A DNA stretch of 64,000 nucleotides from Propionimicrobium sp. PCR01-08-3. GTDB taxonomy: Bacteria > Actinomycetota > Actinomycetes > Propionibacteriales > Propionibacteriaceae. Below are positions 32,075 to 41,343 of this stretch, piece by piece. The notes beneath the pieces are model-generated. The model was not told the DNA's origin and searched no databases. It saw only the letters and a list, made by a program, of their open reading frames with translations. Where the stretch lies: assembly GCF_030286045.1 (NCBI RefSeq), contig NZ_CP127390.1:682001-746000 (forward strand). Reading direction: 5' to 3'. The translations under genes were made by a program, and so were the position numbers. How positions within the stretch are numbered: the first letter of the stretch is position 1; every line of letters begins with the position of its first letter.

Positions 32075-33067
32075 TTAGCGGGTGGTGAGGGAGTCGAGCA
32101 GGATGCGGACGCGGGCGGCGATGTCATCGCGGATGGCTTCGACGCCCTCGGCAGAGGCGAGGGCCGGGTCGCCGACTGCCCAGTCCTCGTAGCGGACGCC
32201 GGGGATGATCGGGCATACGTCGCCGCAGCCCATGGTGATGACGACATCGGCGGCGCGGACCGCGTCGTCGGTAAGCGGCTTGGGGAACCGCTCAGTAGCG
32301 GCGTCCTCGCCCTCGATCTCGGTGAGCAGCGAGCGAACGTGCGGGTGGACATCCGGTGCCGGTCGTGATCCGGCAGAGCGGGCCACGACCTTGCCATCGG
32401 CCATCTGGTTGACCAGCGCGGCTGCGAGCTGGGAGCGGCCGGCGTTCTGTACGCACACGAACAGCACCTGCGGCACACCCGTCTCGCGGTCGCGGGTGAG
32501 ATCGGTGAGGCGCTGGCGGGCGAAGCGCTCGGTGAGCGGCACCAGATGTCGGGCAATCTTCGCGGACCGGAGGAGGCCGGCGTAGGACTCCCGCACCATC
32601 GTGACCACCAGGTCACGACTCAGCGTGTCGTATTCGTCGGCCAGTTCTTCGGCGAGGCGATCGATGACGTGCGAGTCGACCTCACGCGGGGACTCGGGCC
32701 GGCCCTCGGCGGGGCTGGCGGTGACGGTGGATGCGAAGCCGTCGAGGAGGGCGGTGACGGCCGCGTGTCGGGTGGCGACGATGCGGTAGTACACCCACGT
32801 GCCACGCCGTTGGGAGGTGAGCAGGCCGGTGTCCTTCAGTACCTTCAGGTGGTGGGAGATGGTGGGCTGGGAGACGTCGGCGAGTTCGGCGAGGTCGCAG
32901 ACGCAGGACTCGCCGCGCGGGTCGGTGGCGATGGCCGACAGCATCCGGAGCCGGAGCGGGTCCGCCAGTGCCTTCAGTGTGTTGGCCACGGTGGTGGCCG
33001 CGTCCAGGCCGATTGCGTGCGCCTCGGCAGGTGCGCACGTCTCGACCGTTGTGGGTGTCTCGGTCAT
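32075..33067 (-). CDS. ArsR-ArsC fusion (repressor plus arsenate reductase)
   Basis: About 330 residues. Residues 20-115 form an ArsR winged helix with the arsenite-binding cysteines in GESCVCDLAELADVSQPTIS and the recognition helix just after. Residues 120-190 are a three-helix linker (RLAEELADEYDTLSRDLVV). The C-terminal 130 residues are a full ArsC: P-loop FVCVQNAGRSQLA, then ITMGCGDVCPIIPG and RYEDWAVGDPA. Such ArsRC fusions are known in actinobacterial ars operons. GAGGAGG precedes the ATG at 33067; the longer frame to 33142 lies in the acr3 intergenic gap. Confidence 0.93.
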   Translation of the reverse strand: MTETPTTVETCAPAEAHAIGLDAATTVANTLKALADPLRLRMLSAIATDPRGESCVCDLAELADVSQPTISHHLKVLKDTGLLTSQRRGTWVYYRIVATRHAAVTALLDGFASTVTASPAEGRPESPREVDSHVIDRLAEELADEYDTLSRDLVVTMVRESYAGLLRSAKIARHLVPLTERFARQRLTDLTRDRETGVPQVLFVCVQNAGRSQLAAALVNQMADGKVVARSAGSRPAPDVHPHVRSLLTEIEGEDAATERFPKPLTDDAVRAADVVITMGCGDVCPIIPGVRYEDWAVGDPALASAEGVEAIRDDIAARVRILLDSLTTR

Positions 33068-33105
33068 GGTGTCCTCCTCGATTCGGTCGTAGCGGTGTCC
33101 GGAGC

Positions 33106-34179
33106 TTAGGGGTCGGTGTGGAACCAGGCGCGTGCGGCCCACAGCGAGACGTAGACGAGGCCGACGAGTACGGGGACTTCGATGAGTGGGCCGACGACCC
33201 CCGCGAGGGCCTGTCCAGATGCCGCGCCGAAGGTGCCGATCGCGACCGCGATGGCGAGTTCGAAATTGTTACCCGCCGCCGTGAACGCCAGCGTGGTGGA
33301 GCGGGCATAGCCCAGTCCGAGACCCTTGCCGAGCAAGAGCCCGACGAACCACATCAGCGCGAAGTAGACCAGTAGCGGCAGGGCGATCCGGGCGACATCG
33401 AACGGACTGGATGTGATCGCTTCGCCTTGGAGCGCGAAGAGCAGCACGATGGTGAACAGCAACCCATAGAGCGCCCACGGCCCCACTCTGGGGAGGAATC
33501 GGTTCTCGTACCAGTCGCGTCCCCGGCGCTTCTCGCCGATCCACCGCGAGGCGAACCCGGCGATGAGCGGGACGCCGAGGAAGACCAGGACGTTCAGCGC
33601 GATCTGCCCGACTGACACTTCCAGACCTTGGGTATCGAGGCCGAGCCAGCCGGGCAGTACAGTGAGATAGAACCAGCCGAGCAGCGAGAACGCGACGACC
33701 TGGAAGATGGAGTTGATCGCGACCAGCACGGCGGTGGCCTCTCGGTCGCCACAGGCCAGGTCGTTCCAGATCACGACCATCGCGATGCAGCGGGCCAGTC
33801 CCACGATGATGAGCCCCGTGCGGTACTCCGGCAGATCAGGCAGTAACAGCCAGGCGAGGGCGAACATGACCGCCGGGCCGATGATCCAGTTCAGCACCAA
33901 GGATGAGACTAGGAGGCGCTTGTCGCCCGTGACGGCCGCGATCTTGTCGTAGCGGACCTTTGCGAGCACGGGGTACATCATCACGAGCAGCCCCAGCCCG
34001 ATCGGTACCGAGATGCCTCCCACCTCCAGGTGAGCGAGCACATCGGAGACGGCGGGGACGAGACGGCCGAGTAGGAGGCCTGCGATCATCGCCAGTCCGA
34101 TCCACAGCGGCAGCCAACGGTCGAGGGCGGACAGGCGCTTCGGAGTGGCGCGTGTGGGTGCCGTTGCGGTCGCGGTCAT
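33106..34179 (-). CDS. acr3: Arsenite efflux permease Acr3
   Basis: A 357-aa, ten-helix arsenite exporter of the BART superfamily. The conserved GLARCIAMVVIWNDLACGD, with the catalytic Cys, and GKGLGLGYARSTTLAFTAAG, with NNFELAIAVAI just after, are both present. It exports As(III), either by the proton motive force or coupled to the ArsA ATPase encoded to the right. Its ATG overlaps the trxA stop (ATGA), showing it belongs to the trxB-trxA-acr3-arsRC-arsC operon. No ArsB is encoded. Confidence 0.95.
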   Translation of the reverse strand: MTATATAPTRATPKRLSALDRWLPLWIGLAMIAGLLLGRLVPAVSDVLAHLEVGGISVPIGLGLLVMMYPVLAKVRYDKIAAVTGDKRLLVSSLVLNWIIGPAVMFALAWLLLPDLPEYRTGLIIVGLARCIAMVVIWNDLACGDREATAVLVAINSIFQVVAFSLLGWFYLTVLPGWLGLDTQGLEVSVGQIALNVLVFLGVPLIAGFASRWIGEKRRGRDWYENRFLPRVGPWALYGLLFTIVLLFALQGEAITSSPFDVARIALPLLVYFALMWFVGLLLGKGLGLGYARSTTLAFTAAGNNFELAIAVAIGTFGAASGQALAGVVGPLIEVPVLVGLVYVSLWAARAWFHTDP

Positions 34180-34499
34180 GCCAGGAGTCCGTCGATCTTC
34201 GCGGCGATGGACGGCTTTGGGTGCGCGCCGATCAGCATGTCGACCCGCTCGCCGTCCCGGTAGAAGGAAAGAGTGGGGATCGAGGTGACACCAGCTGTGG
34301 TCACGGTCTCGGGATTGGCGTCCGCGTCGATCTTGACGATCTTGACCCGGCCCGCATACTCGGCGGCCAAGTGCTCCAAGATCGGAGCGATGGCCTTGCA
34401 TGGACCGCACCACGCGGCCCAGATATCAACTACGACCGGAAGCTCTGATTCGAGCACTTCGCTGACAAACGTGGCGTCGGTGACGGGGGTGATGCTCAT
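34176..34499 (-). CDS. trxA: Thioredoxin in ars operon
   Basis: A 107-aa thioredoxin with the active site [13 protein letters not shown] at residues 27-39 and the cis-proline region [12 protein letters not shown]. It should regenerate ArsC or ArsRC after each arsenate reduction. Its start overlaps the end of trxB (34496-34499) and its end overlaps the start of acr3, so expression is tightly coupled. Thioredoxin systems inside ars operons are known in other actinobacteria. Confidence 0.95.
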   Translation of the reverse strand: MSITPVTDATFVSEVLESELPVVVDIWAAWCGPCKAIAPILEHLAAEYAGRVKIVKIDADANPETVTTAGVTSIPTLSFYRDGERVDMLIGAHPKPSIAAKIDGLLA

Positions 34500-35473
34500 G
34501 CGGAAACCTCCAGAGTGGCACTCTCGATCTGGGTGGGCAGATCGAGACTCGACAGATAGTGCTGCGCGTCCACGGCGGAGGCGCAGCCGGTGCCGGCGGC
34601 CGTGATCGCCTGCCGGTAGTTGTGATCCACCAGGTCACCGGCGGCGAACACGCCGGCCACGTTGGTGCGTGTCGTTGGATGGGCCACGATGACGTACCCC
34701 TCGGCGTCGGTGGACACCTGGTCGGCGACAAGCTCGGAGCGCGGGTCGTGCCCGATTGCGACGAAAATGCCCGACACATCCAGCACTCGTTCGGTGCCTG
34801 TGATCGTGTCGCGCAGGCGCAGACCGGTGACGTTCGTCTCGCCGAGGATCGCGGTCACCTCGCTGTTCCATGCGACCTCGATCTTGGGGTCGGCCAATGC
34901 CCGCTCGGCCATGATCCGGGACGCCCGGAACTCGCCGCGCCGGTGGACGAGCGTGACCTTGGCAGCGAAGCGCGTCAAGAACAGTGCTTCTTCCATCGCG
35001 GAATCGCCACCGCCGATAACCGCGACTTCCCGGTCACGGAAGAAGAAGCCGTCGCAGGTCGCGCACCAGGACATGCCATGTCCCGACAATCGCGCTTCCT
35101 CGGGCAGACCGAGCTTGCGATATGCGGACCCCATCGTCAGAATCACGGCACGCACCTGGAAGGTGCCGCTACTGCCGGTCTCGATGACCTTCGTGGATTC
35201 GGTGAGTTCGACATGGGTCGCGTCGTCGTAGATGATGCGGGCACCGAAGCGCTCTGCCTGAGCGCGCATCGCTTCCATCAGCTCGGGGCCTTGGATGCCG
35301 TCGGTGAAGCCGGGATAGTTTTCAACCTCTGTGGTCGTCATCAGCGCTCCGCCTGCCGTCACTGATCCAGCGAGCACGACCGGCGCGAGGCCTGCTCGCG
35401 CGGCGTAGACCGCTGCGGTGTATCCGGCAGGACCGGACCCGACGATCACTAGCTCAACCTCTTGCATCGACAT
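34496..35473 (-). CDS. trxB: Thioredoxin reductase in ars operon
   Basis: About 325 residues. FAD-binding [20 protein letters not shown], the redox pair [16 protein letters not shown]-binding [17 protein letters not shown] and the C-terminal [17 protein letters not shown] follow in the usual order. It reduces the neighbouring thioredoxin with NADPH. The start is ATG 35473 or 35467; no Shine-Dalgarno is visible, and an AT-rich stretch (ATATAGATAC) with an ArsR-like half site sits directly before it, so this is the promoter end of the leftward operon. A longer frame upstream overlaps arsR and is not real. Confidence 0.93.
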   Translation of the reverse strand: MSMQEVELVIVGSGPAGYTAAVYAARAGLAPVVLAGSVTAGGALMTTTEVENYPGFTDGIQGPELMEAMRAQAERFGARIIYDDATHVELTESTKVIETGSSGTFQVRAVILTMGSAYRKLGLPEEARLSGHGMSWCATCDGFFFRDREVAVIGGGDSAMEEALFLTRFAAKVTLVHRRGEFRASRIMAERALADPKIEVAWNSEVTAILGETNVTGLRLRDTITGTERVLDVSGIFVAIGHDPRSELVADQVSTDAEGYVIVAHPTTRTNVAGVFAAGDLVDHNYRQAITAAGTGCASAVDAQHYLSSLDLPTQIESATLEVSA

Positions 35474-35624
35474 GTATCTATATTGAAGGAAATCGAAGCA
35501 AGTTGCAACCCGGGAGCGGCTGCGGGTGCAGCTCGGGCGCGATGGGCGGACCTGCCTCCCCCATGGCGTCGCAGCTCTCCAGGCAGGGTCGGCCTTGGAG
35601 GGCGGCTGTCGTGGGCCTGGTGGG

Positions 35625-35999
35625 TCAGCAGGTGGTCGACGGGTCGGCCGAGCAGTTGTCCGAGTCCGGCAGTCCAGCGAGGAATGTTCGCACGGTCGCC
35701 AGGCCCTGCGGCGTGGCGTGGTAGTGGGCCCACTTGTGGCGCATCTCCCGGCTGATGAGCCCGGCCTTGACCAGCCGTGCCAGGTGGTAAGAGAGGGTTG
35801 GCTGGCTGATGCCAAGACTGTCGGGCATGTGACAGGCGCACACGCTGGAGCAGCAGTTCGCCGAGATGTGATGCAGCAGCTTGACTCGGACCGGATCGGA
35901 GAGCGCCTTGAAGGTGGCGGCGACTCGCACGGCCTCCTCGTCGGCGAGCGCCGCCGCACCCTGCGGGGTGCAGTCGATGATCGGGAGGCGCTGAACCAT
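35625..35999 (-). CDS. arsR: ArsR arsenite-responsive repressor
   Basis: A 124-aa SmtB/ArsR repressor. [16 protein letters not shown] starts the winged helix, the recognition helix is [20 protein letters not shown], and the cysteine cluster [12 protein letters not shown] just before it is the likely arsenite sensor. A Cys near the C-terminus ([10 protein letters not shown]) may assist. It is divergent from arsD; three ATATTGA-type half sites in the spacer and before trxB are probable operators. Arsenite binding should release both operons. Confidence 0.93.
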   Translation of the reverse strand: MVQRLPIIDCTPQGAAALADEEAVRVAATFKALSDPVRVKLLHHISANCCSSVCACHMPDSLGISQPTLSYHLARLVKAGLISREMRHKWAHYHATPQGLATVRTFLAGLPDSDNCSADPSTTC

Positions 36000-36020
36000 G
36001 CGTGTCAGCCTACCACCTCG

Positions 36021-36070
36021 TATTGACAGACGTCGATATGAGACCTAGCCTTCATATTGACGAACATCAA
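36021..36070. promoter_or_regulatory. ars divergent promoter and ArsR operators
   Basis: TATTGACAGACGTCGATA (36021-36038) is an imperfect inverted repeat containing a -35 box TTGACA (36023-36028); TAGCCT at 36046 is a possible -10 after 17 bases. A second site, CATATTGACGAACATCAAG, lies at 36053-36071. A related half site (TATATTGAAG) precedes trxB at about 35480. Confidence 0.65.
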
Positions 36071-36088
36071 GCCGAGAGAGGCGTCCTC

Positions 36089-36535
36089 ATGATCCAGGTC
36101 TTCGAAGGCCCGCTGTGCTGCAACACCGGGGTGTGCGGCCCCGACCCCGACCAGGCGCTGGTCGACTTCACCGCCGACCTTGACTGGCTGACCCGGCAAG
36201 GCGTGTCGGTGCGCCGGGCGAACCTGGCCCAGGACCCCGCCGCGTTCGCTGACAGCGCCGTCGCGCGGGCGTTCGTGCGGAAGGTCGGCGCATCCGGCCT
36301 GCCACTGATCGTGGCCGACGACGTGACGGTCGCGACCGGCCGCTACCCATCCCGCGCAGAGCTTGCACGGATCGCCGGAGTCGAGGCGCCCGCCGAGAAC
36401 GCGGCGACCGGATGCTGTGGCAGCACCACAGCCGCTCCGGCAGCGGCGGAGTGCTGCGGCAATGAGCCTGCGGCGTCGTCGGGATGCTGCGGCCCAACCC
36501 AGCCGGTGACCATCCGGTCCGGTTCTCAGGCATAG
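36089..36535 (+). CDS. arsD: ArsD arsenite metallochaperone
   Basis: A 148-aa ArsD. The thioredoxin-like domain begins MIQVFEGPLCCNTGVCGPDP, with the Cys12-Cys13-Cys18-type arsenite site (here Cys10, 11 and 16). The C-terminal 40 residues add three more Cys pairs (GCCGS, ECCGN, GCCGP). ArsD takes As(III) from the cytosol and passes it to ArsA, which is encoded 13 bases downstream. The ATG at 36089 follows GAGAGAGG; the upstream frame to 36002 would cover the operators. Confidence 0.95.
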   Translation: MIQVFEGPLCCNTGVCGPDPDQALVDFTADLDWLTRQGVSVRRANLAQDPAAFADSAVARAFVRKVGASGLPLIVADDVTVATGRYPSRAELARIAGVEAPAENAATGCCGSTTAAPAAAECCGNEPAASSGCCGPTQPVTIRSGSQA

Positions 36536-36548
36536 GGGCTGATCGGAG

Positions 36549-39092
36549 ATGATCGACCTGCTAGACAACCCCCCGAGGTTCATGTTCCTGACCGGAAAGG
36601 GCGGTGTCGGGAAGACGAGCATCGCCTGCGCCAGTGCGGTCGAACTCGCCCGACGAGGAAACCGGGTTCTACTGGTCTCAACCGACCCGGCCTCGAACGT
36701 CGGTCAGGTTTTCGGCCAGCGGGTCGGGTACGCGATCACCCCGATCTCCGGCGTTGACGGGCTCGATGCGCTGGAGATCGACCCAGAGGCCGCCGCCGAG
36801 GAGTATCGCCAACGCGCCCTCGCCCCGATCCGGGACTTCCTCTCGGTCAAGGATCTCGCCGACGTCACCGAGCAGCTCTCTGGGTCTTGCACCACCGAGA
36901 TCGCCTCGTTCAACGAGTTCACCGCCTTCCTGGCGGGCAACGACATCGCGCAAGGCTACGACCACATCGTCTTCGACACCGCCCCGACCGGTCACACCGT
37001 CCGGCTGCTCAAGCTCCCCGGCGAATGGACGTCCTTTCTCGAAGACGGGCTTGGCGATGCGTCCTGCCTCGGTCCGATGGCCGGCCTCGACAAGACGCGC
37101 ACCACCTACGCCGACGCGCTCACCGTCCTGGCCGACCCGTCCGTGACGAGACTGGGCCTGGTTGCCCGTCCACAGACCTCATCGCTGGCCGAGGCGTCCC
37201 GCACCGCCGACGAACTCGCCGAGGCAGGCGTCCATGCCACCCACCTGGTTATCAACGGCATCCTCCCCAGCGAGCCCAACTCCGATGTCCTGGCCGACGC
37301 GATCCGCGCCGAGGAGACCGCCGCCATCGCCGCCATGCCCGTCAACCTCGCCGGGCTGGCGATCGACCGGCTCCCGCTGCACACCCGCGACGTGATGGGC
37401 CTCGACGCCCTCACCATGCTGCTGTCCGAGACCCCGGACCACACCCCGGCGTTAGTCGTATCGCGCGCCAACGCCCCCGTCGACTCGTCGGATTCTCTGG
37501 CCGCGACGATCGATCAGCTGGCGGTCAAGGACCACGGATTGATCATGGTGGTCGGGAAAGGCGGCGTCGGGAAGACTACGATGGCCGCCGCGATCGCCGT
37601 CGGTTTGTCCGACCGCGGCAAGGACGTGCTGCTGACCACCACCGACCCCGCCGCGCATCTCGCCTGGACGGTCGGCGAAGCGGCATCGTTCGAGGTGTCC
37701 AGCATCGATCCCGTCCAGGCAGTGGCCGACTACCGACGCCACGTCATGGAAACCAAGGGCCTGAGCCTGGATGCCGACGGTCGGGCCAACCTCGCCGAGG
37801 ACCTGCGCTCGCCCTGCACCGAAGAGGTGGCCGTCTTCCAGGCCTTCGCCGCAGCCGTCGAGCAATCCGCCCACCGGTTCGTGGTCATGGACACCGCCCC
37901 CACCGGACACACCCTGCTCCTCATGGATGCCACCGGCTCCTACCACCGCGAAGTCGTCCGCAACCTGCCCGAGCAGGCCGGGCTCACGCCCCTGGCCCGG
38001 CTCCAGGACCCCGACAACACCAGCGTCATCGTCATCACACTGCCCGAGACGACCCCCGTCCTCGAAGCCACCGGCCTGGCCGCCGACCTCACGCGAGCCA
38101 ACATCACCACCTGGGGATGGATCGTCAACCGCTCCCTCACCCCGACCGGCACCACCAGCGCCCTACTGGCCGAACGGATCAACGCCGAACAAGCACCCCT
38201 GCGAGAGGTCCAGGCGCAGACCGGCCGGGTCGCCGTCGTGCCCTACCGCGACACCCCTCCCGTAGGTGTGAACCAGCTCCGGCAGCTCTCCACTGCCTCG
38301 GACCGGGACGCCGGTCACACGGTTCGTGAGCAGGTACGCCTCCGCTACGCGCAAGCCGCAACGGCAGTCCGCGCCGGCGCTCACAACGCCGACCTGCTGG
38401 CGGACAGCACCTGCTGCTCACCCACTTCCTGCTGCGGCAATCCCAGCGCTGACGTCGGTGGCTTCGGGGCCGGGCTCTACGACGCGACGGAGGCTGCCGA
38501 GTTGCCCCTGGAGGCGATCGAGGCGAGTCTGGGATGTGGCAACCCAACCACGGTCGCAGAGCTGTGCGAGGGCGAGCGCGTTCTCGACCTCGGTTCCGGC
38601 GGCGGAATCGATGTCCTGCTGTCCGCACGCCGTGTCGGCCAGTCCGGATTCGCCTACGGCGTTGATATGACCGACGAAATGCTCGACCTGGCGAGCACCA
38701 ACGCCGCGAACGCCGGAGCGACCAACGTCGAGTTCCTCAAAGGCACCATTGAAAATGTACCCCTACCCGACGGCGCAGTCGACGTCGTGATCTCCAACTG
38801 CGTCATCAACCTGTCCACAGACAAGCCGGCCGCCCTGGCGGAGATGTTCCGTGTGCTCGCTCCCGGCGGAAGAATCGGCATCTCCGATGTCGTCGCCGAA
38901 GACCATCTCACCCCGGCCGAACGAGCCGAGCGCGGTTCATACGTGGGGTGTATCGCCGGCGCGCTCTCCAAGAGTGAATACCTCCAGGGCCTCGCCGCAG
39001 CCGGATTCACCGACCCTACCGTCGAGTTCACCCACCAAGTCGCCGATGACATGCACTCAGCGATCATCCGCGCGACGAAGTTGGTGCGTTAG
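36549..39092 (+). CDS. ArsA arsenical-pump ATPase fused to ArsM arsenite methyltransferase
   Basis: One uninterrupted frame of 847 residues. ArsA half 1 has P-loop GKGGVGKTS near residue 16 and DTAPTGHT near 144; half 2 has GKGGVGKTT near 336 and DTAPTGHT near 449. The metal-site cysteines (near 114, 173 and 423) are kept. From about residue 580 the chain is ArsM: VREQVRLRYAQAATAV, TCCSPTSCCG, the AdoMet motif VLDLGSGGGIDVLLSARRVG, and cysteines in ASLGCGNP, SNCVINLS and YVGCIAGALS. The protein would drive As(III) export with Acr3 and methylate As(III) as well. It follows arsD by 13 bases. Confidence 0.93.
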   Translation: MIDLLDNPPRFMFLTGKGGVGKTSIACASAVELARRGNRVLLVSTDPASNVGQVFGQRVGYAITPISGVDGLDALEIDPEAAAEEYRQRALAPIRDFLSVKDLADVTEQLSGSCTTEIASFNEFTAFLAGNDIAQGYDHIVFDTAPTGHTVRLLKLPGEWTSFLEDGLGDASCLGPMAGLDKTRTTYADALTVLADPSVTRLGLVARPQTSSLAEASRTADELAEAGVHATHLVINGILPSEPNSDVLADAIRAEETAAIAAMPVNLAGLAIDRLPLHTRDVMGLDALTMLLSETPDHTPALVVSRANAPVDSSDSLAATIDQLAVKDHGLIMVVGKGGVGKTTMAAAIAVGLSDRGKDVLLTTTDPAAHLAWTVGEAASFEVSSIDPVQAVADYRRHVMETKGLSLDADGRANLAEDLRSPCTEEVAVFQAFAAAVEQSAHRFVVMDTAPTGHTLLLMDATGSYHREVVRNLPEQAGLTPLARLQDPDNTSVIVITLPETTPVLEATGLAADLTRANITTWGWIVNRSLTPTGTTSALLAERINAEQAPLREVQAQTGRVAVVPYRDTPPVGVNQLRQLSTASDRDAGHTVREQVRLRYAQAATAVRAGAHNADLLADSTCCSPTSCCGNPSADVGGFGAGLYDATEAAELPLEAIEASLGCGNPTTVAELCEGERVLDLGSGGGIDVLLSARRVGQSGFAYGVDMTDEMLDLASTNAANAGATNVEFLKGTIENVPLPDGAVDVVISNCVINLSTDKPAALAEMFRVLAPGGRIGISDVVAEDHLTPAERAERGSYVGCIAGALSKSEYLQGLAAAGFTDPTVEFTHQVADDMHSAIIRATKLVR

Positions 39093-39133
39093 CTTCCGGA
39101 ACCTTCGAAGAGTGAGCTCGCTGGGGATGAGCC

Positions 39134-40066
39134 ATGGAGGCAAGCAGCGGTGAGATCGACGGTGCAGCGAGCGGCGTGGTTCGGTGGCCGGTGCGCGTCG
39201 AGACCGGCCACTACGCGCACCCTGTAGCGCCGGAAGTATATGATTGTGTGAAGTTCCTGCTAGCCCGCGAGGGCTCAGGGACCATCACCGGTGACTGGGG
39301 CGAGCGTCGGTTCCGCGTGGGTGATCTGATGCTGGTGGGCTCGGGCTTGGCTATTGGTGGCGCACCGGACGGGACGGCAACGACCTCGACAATCTTTGCC
39401 GACAAAGACTACGTAATGGATCAGGTGTACTGGCGCTACGCCGATGTGTTGCAGGACCGGACGGCAGCCGAGACCGTGATGCAACGCGCGTTCGGAACGG
39501 GCACAATCATGATCCGTCTGAATGGCCCGCTGGCAGCCACCTTTGCCGCGAGAATCGATGAGATCGAGCGGGCGCAGACGATGAGAGAGTTCCATCGGAT
39601 GCAGGCCGCCTTTGCCGAGATCTTGCATCTGCTCGGGCAGTTGTTGCCGTGGAGTCCGGCGCCGTCGCTACGAACCCTGACACACGGGATCGCGGCGATG
39701 GTAGCCCGTCGCAGCGCCACGCGACCCGCGCGCAGCGAGGTGCTACAGGTCCGCAACGCCATCCAGTGCGATCTGGCCCACCGTTGGCTCGTCGCGGAGA
39801 TGGCCGCCACGGCACATCTATCGGTGCGGCAACTACAGCGAGTGTTCGCCGAGTCGCTGGGCGTGTCCCCGATCACCTTCCTGGGATTGTTGCGCACCAA
39901 GGAGATGGCCCGAATGCTTCGTGATACCGAGATGACAGTCGGCGAAATGAGCAGAGCCGTAGGTTGGCGCAGCCGGAGCCACGCTCGGTCGGTGTTCGCG
40001 ATGTCAACGGGAATGACACCCGAAAGGTACCGGCAGATGGTGCGTGGTCGGGATCACGACGCGTAG
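39134..40066 (+). CDS. AraC-family transcriptional regulator
   Basis: A 310-aa regulator. The N-terminal 150 residues form a cupin-like sensing domain (ITGDWGERRFRVGDLMLVGS). The C-terminal 100 residues are the double helix-turn-helix: DLAHRWLVAEMAATAHLSVR, QLQRVFAESLGVSPITFL, then MTVGEMSRAVGWRSRSHARS and FAMSTGMTPERYRQM. GGGGATGAG precedes the ATG at 39134. It lies between the arsenic island and the ICE backbone; ligand and targets are unknown. Confidence 0.9.
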   Translation: MEASSGEIDGAASGVVRWPVRVETGHYAHPVAPEVYDCVKFLLAREGSGTITGDWGERRFRVGDLMLVGSGLAIGGAPDGTATTSTIFADKDYVMDQVYWRYADVLQDRTAAETVMQRAFGTGTIMIRLNGPLAATFAARIDEIERAQTMREFHRMQAAFAEILHLLGQLLPWSPAPSLRTLTHGIAAMVARRSATRPARSEVLQVRNAIQCDLAHRWLVAEMAATAHLSVRQLQRVFAESLGVSPITFLGLLRTKEMARMLRDTEMTVGEMSRAVGWRSRSHARSVFAMSTGMTPERYRQMVRGRDHDA

Positions 40067-40210
40067 CGCCGGTATCGCGCCAATGTGACGCCCGCCGTCT
40101 CGCCGCCTGGTCCGCGCGTCGGATAGGCAGGGATGACGCCAAGTTCCCTGCCGCCACGACTCTCGGCACCCCTTCTCTGTGTTGCTGACTGTCCCCTCCA
40201 GGCTGCCTTG

Positions 40211-40226
40211 GCGCACCTTCCGGACA
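40211..40226 (+). promoter_or_regulatory. ICE leader motif, variant (before ardC)
   Basis: GCGCACCTTCCGGACA, 59 bases upstream of the ATG at 40270, which is preceded by AAGGACGCAAATC. A weaker form of the motif seen at 21015. Confidence 0.4.
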
Positions 40227-40269
40227 CCGCCCCCATCCCGGAGGCAGCGCCGGCTGAAGGACGCAAATC

Positions 40270-41343
40270 ATGGTGACCAACGACGAGGGGCGTGCCGCCC
40301 GCGAAGCAAAACTCGAATACCTCCACGACACACTCGCTACCACCGTGGAGGCGCTGGTCTCCGCCGAAGACTGGGTGCGGGCGTTGGAGTTCGCGGCGCG
40401 GTTCCGGTCGCGCTCGTTCAACAACACGCTGCTGATCTGGGTCCAGCACGAGGCCGCGTTCGAGGCCGGTCGGGTGCCCGACCCCATGCCCTCCTATGTG
40501 GCCGGGTATCGGCAGTGGCAGCAGCTCGGCCGTCAGGTGCAGAAGGGTCAGCAGGGCTACATGATCTTCGCCCCGGTCACTGGTCGCTTCGCTTCATCGA
40601 ACCCGGCTGATCCGTCGTCGTGGCGCAGGTTGGGGCCGCGGGAGAAGCACAAGGTCAACGAGGTCGTTCGCACGAAAATGGTGGGCGCCCGGCCTGCTTA
40701 CGTGTGGGATGTGACGCAGACCGAGGGCGATCCGATACCCGAGATTCCCGCGCCGAAGCTGCTGGATGGCGAAGCCCCGCTGGGGTTGTGGGACGGTCTG
40801 GCCGCGCAGGTCGAGGCGTTGGGGTTCGAGGTCGTGCGGGTGCCGGACGCCGGACAGATCGGCGGCGCGGACGGCGTGACCAACTACACGACGCGGCAGG
40901 TGTCGGTGCGCACCGACGTGACTGAGGTCAACCAGGTGGCCACGCTGATCCACGAGCTGGCGCATGCGCTGATGCACGACCCGAAGGACGAGGAGGCCCG
41001 CCAGCACGGCGGCATCCGTGAGGTGGAAGCCGAGAGCGTGGCTCTGATGATCGGTGCCGCACACGGCATGGACACCAGCGGTTACACGATCCCGTATGTC
41101 GCGGGGTGGGCGTCGTCGGTCAAGGACACCGAACCTGCGGAAGTCATCAAGGCCACCGGCGAGCGGGTACGGAAGACGGCGCTGGGCATTCTCGACCAGC
41201 TCGATACTTTCCAGATCGCCAACGGCACACCACCGGGCCTCACCCGCGCTACACCGGCATCGGGGGCGTCGTCGCGTTCGGTGGCACCGTTGCGCGAGCA
41301 CCGGCCCGCAGGTGCGCCGGCATTGGCAGGCCGGGGGCTGTGA
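40270..41343 (+). CDS. ArdC-like antirestriction protein with zincin protease domain
   Basis: A 357-aa protein. Residues 30-130 are an ArdC-type single-stranded-DNA-binding domain (SRSFNNTLLIWVQHEAAF, then QVQKGQQGYMIF). The C-terminal half is an IrrE/ImmA-like metallopeptidase with the zinc motif LIHELAHALMH and a downstream EVEAESVALMI. ArdC proteins shield incoming ICE DNA from restriction. It is the first gene of the long rightward conjugation array and its stop overlaps the next start (TGATG). Confidence 0.9.
   Translation: MVTNDEGRAAREAKLEYLHDTLATTVEALVSAEDWVRALEFAARFRSRSFNNTLLIWVQHEAAFEAGRVPDPMPSYVAGYRQWQQLGRQVQKGQQGYMIFAPVTGRFASSNPADPSSWRRLGPREKHKVNEVVRTKMVGARPAYVWDVTQTEGDPIPEIPAPKLLDGEAPLGLWDGLAAQVEALGFEVVRVPDAGQIGGADGVTNYTTRQVSVRTDVTEVNQVATLIHELAHALMHDPKDEEARQHGGIREVEAESVALMIGAAHGMDTSGYTIPYVAGWASSVKDTEPAEVIKATGERVRKTALGILDQLDTFQIANGTPPGLTRATPASGASSRSVAPLREHRPAGAPALAGRGL

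Noticed and set aside
36887-38329. 480-codon open frame on the plus strand
   Set aside because: A shadow in another frame of the ArsA-ArsM gene; almost entirely Arg, Pro, His and Gly and without domains.
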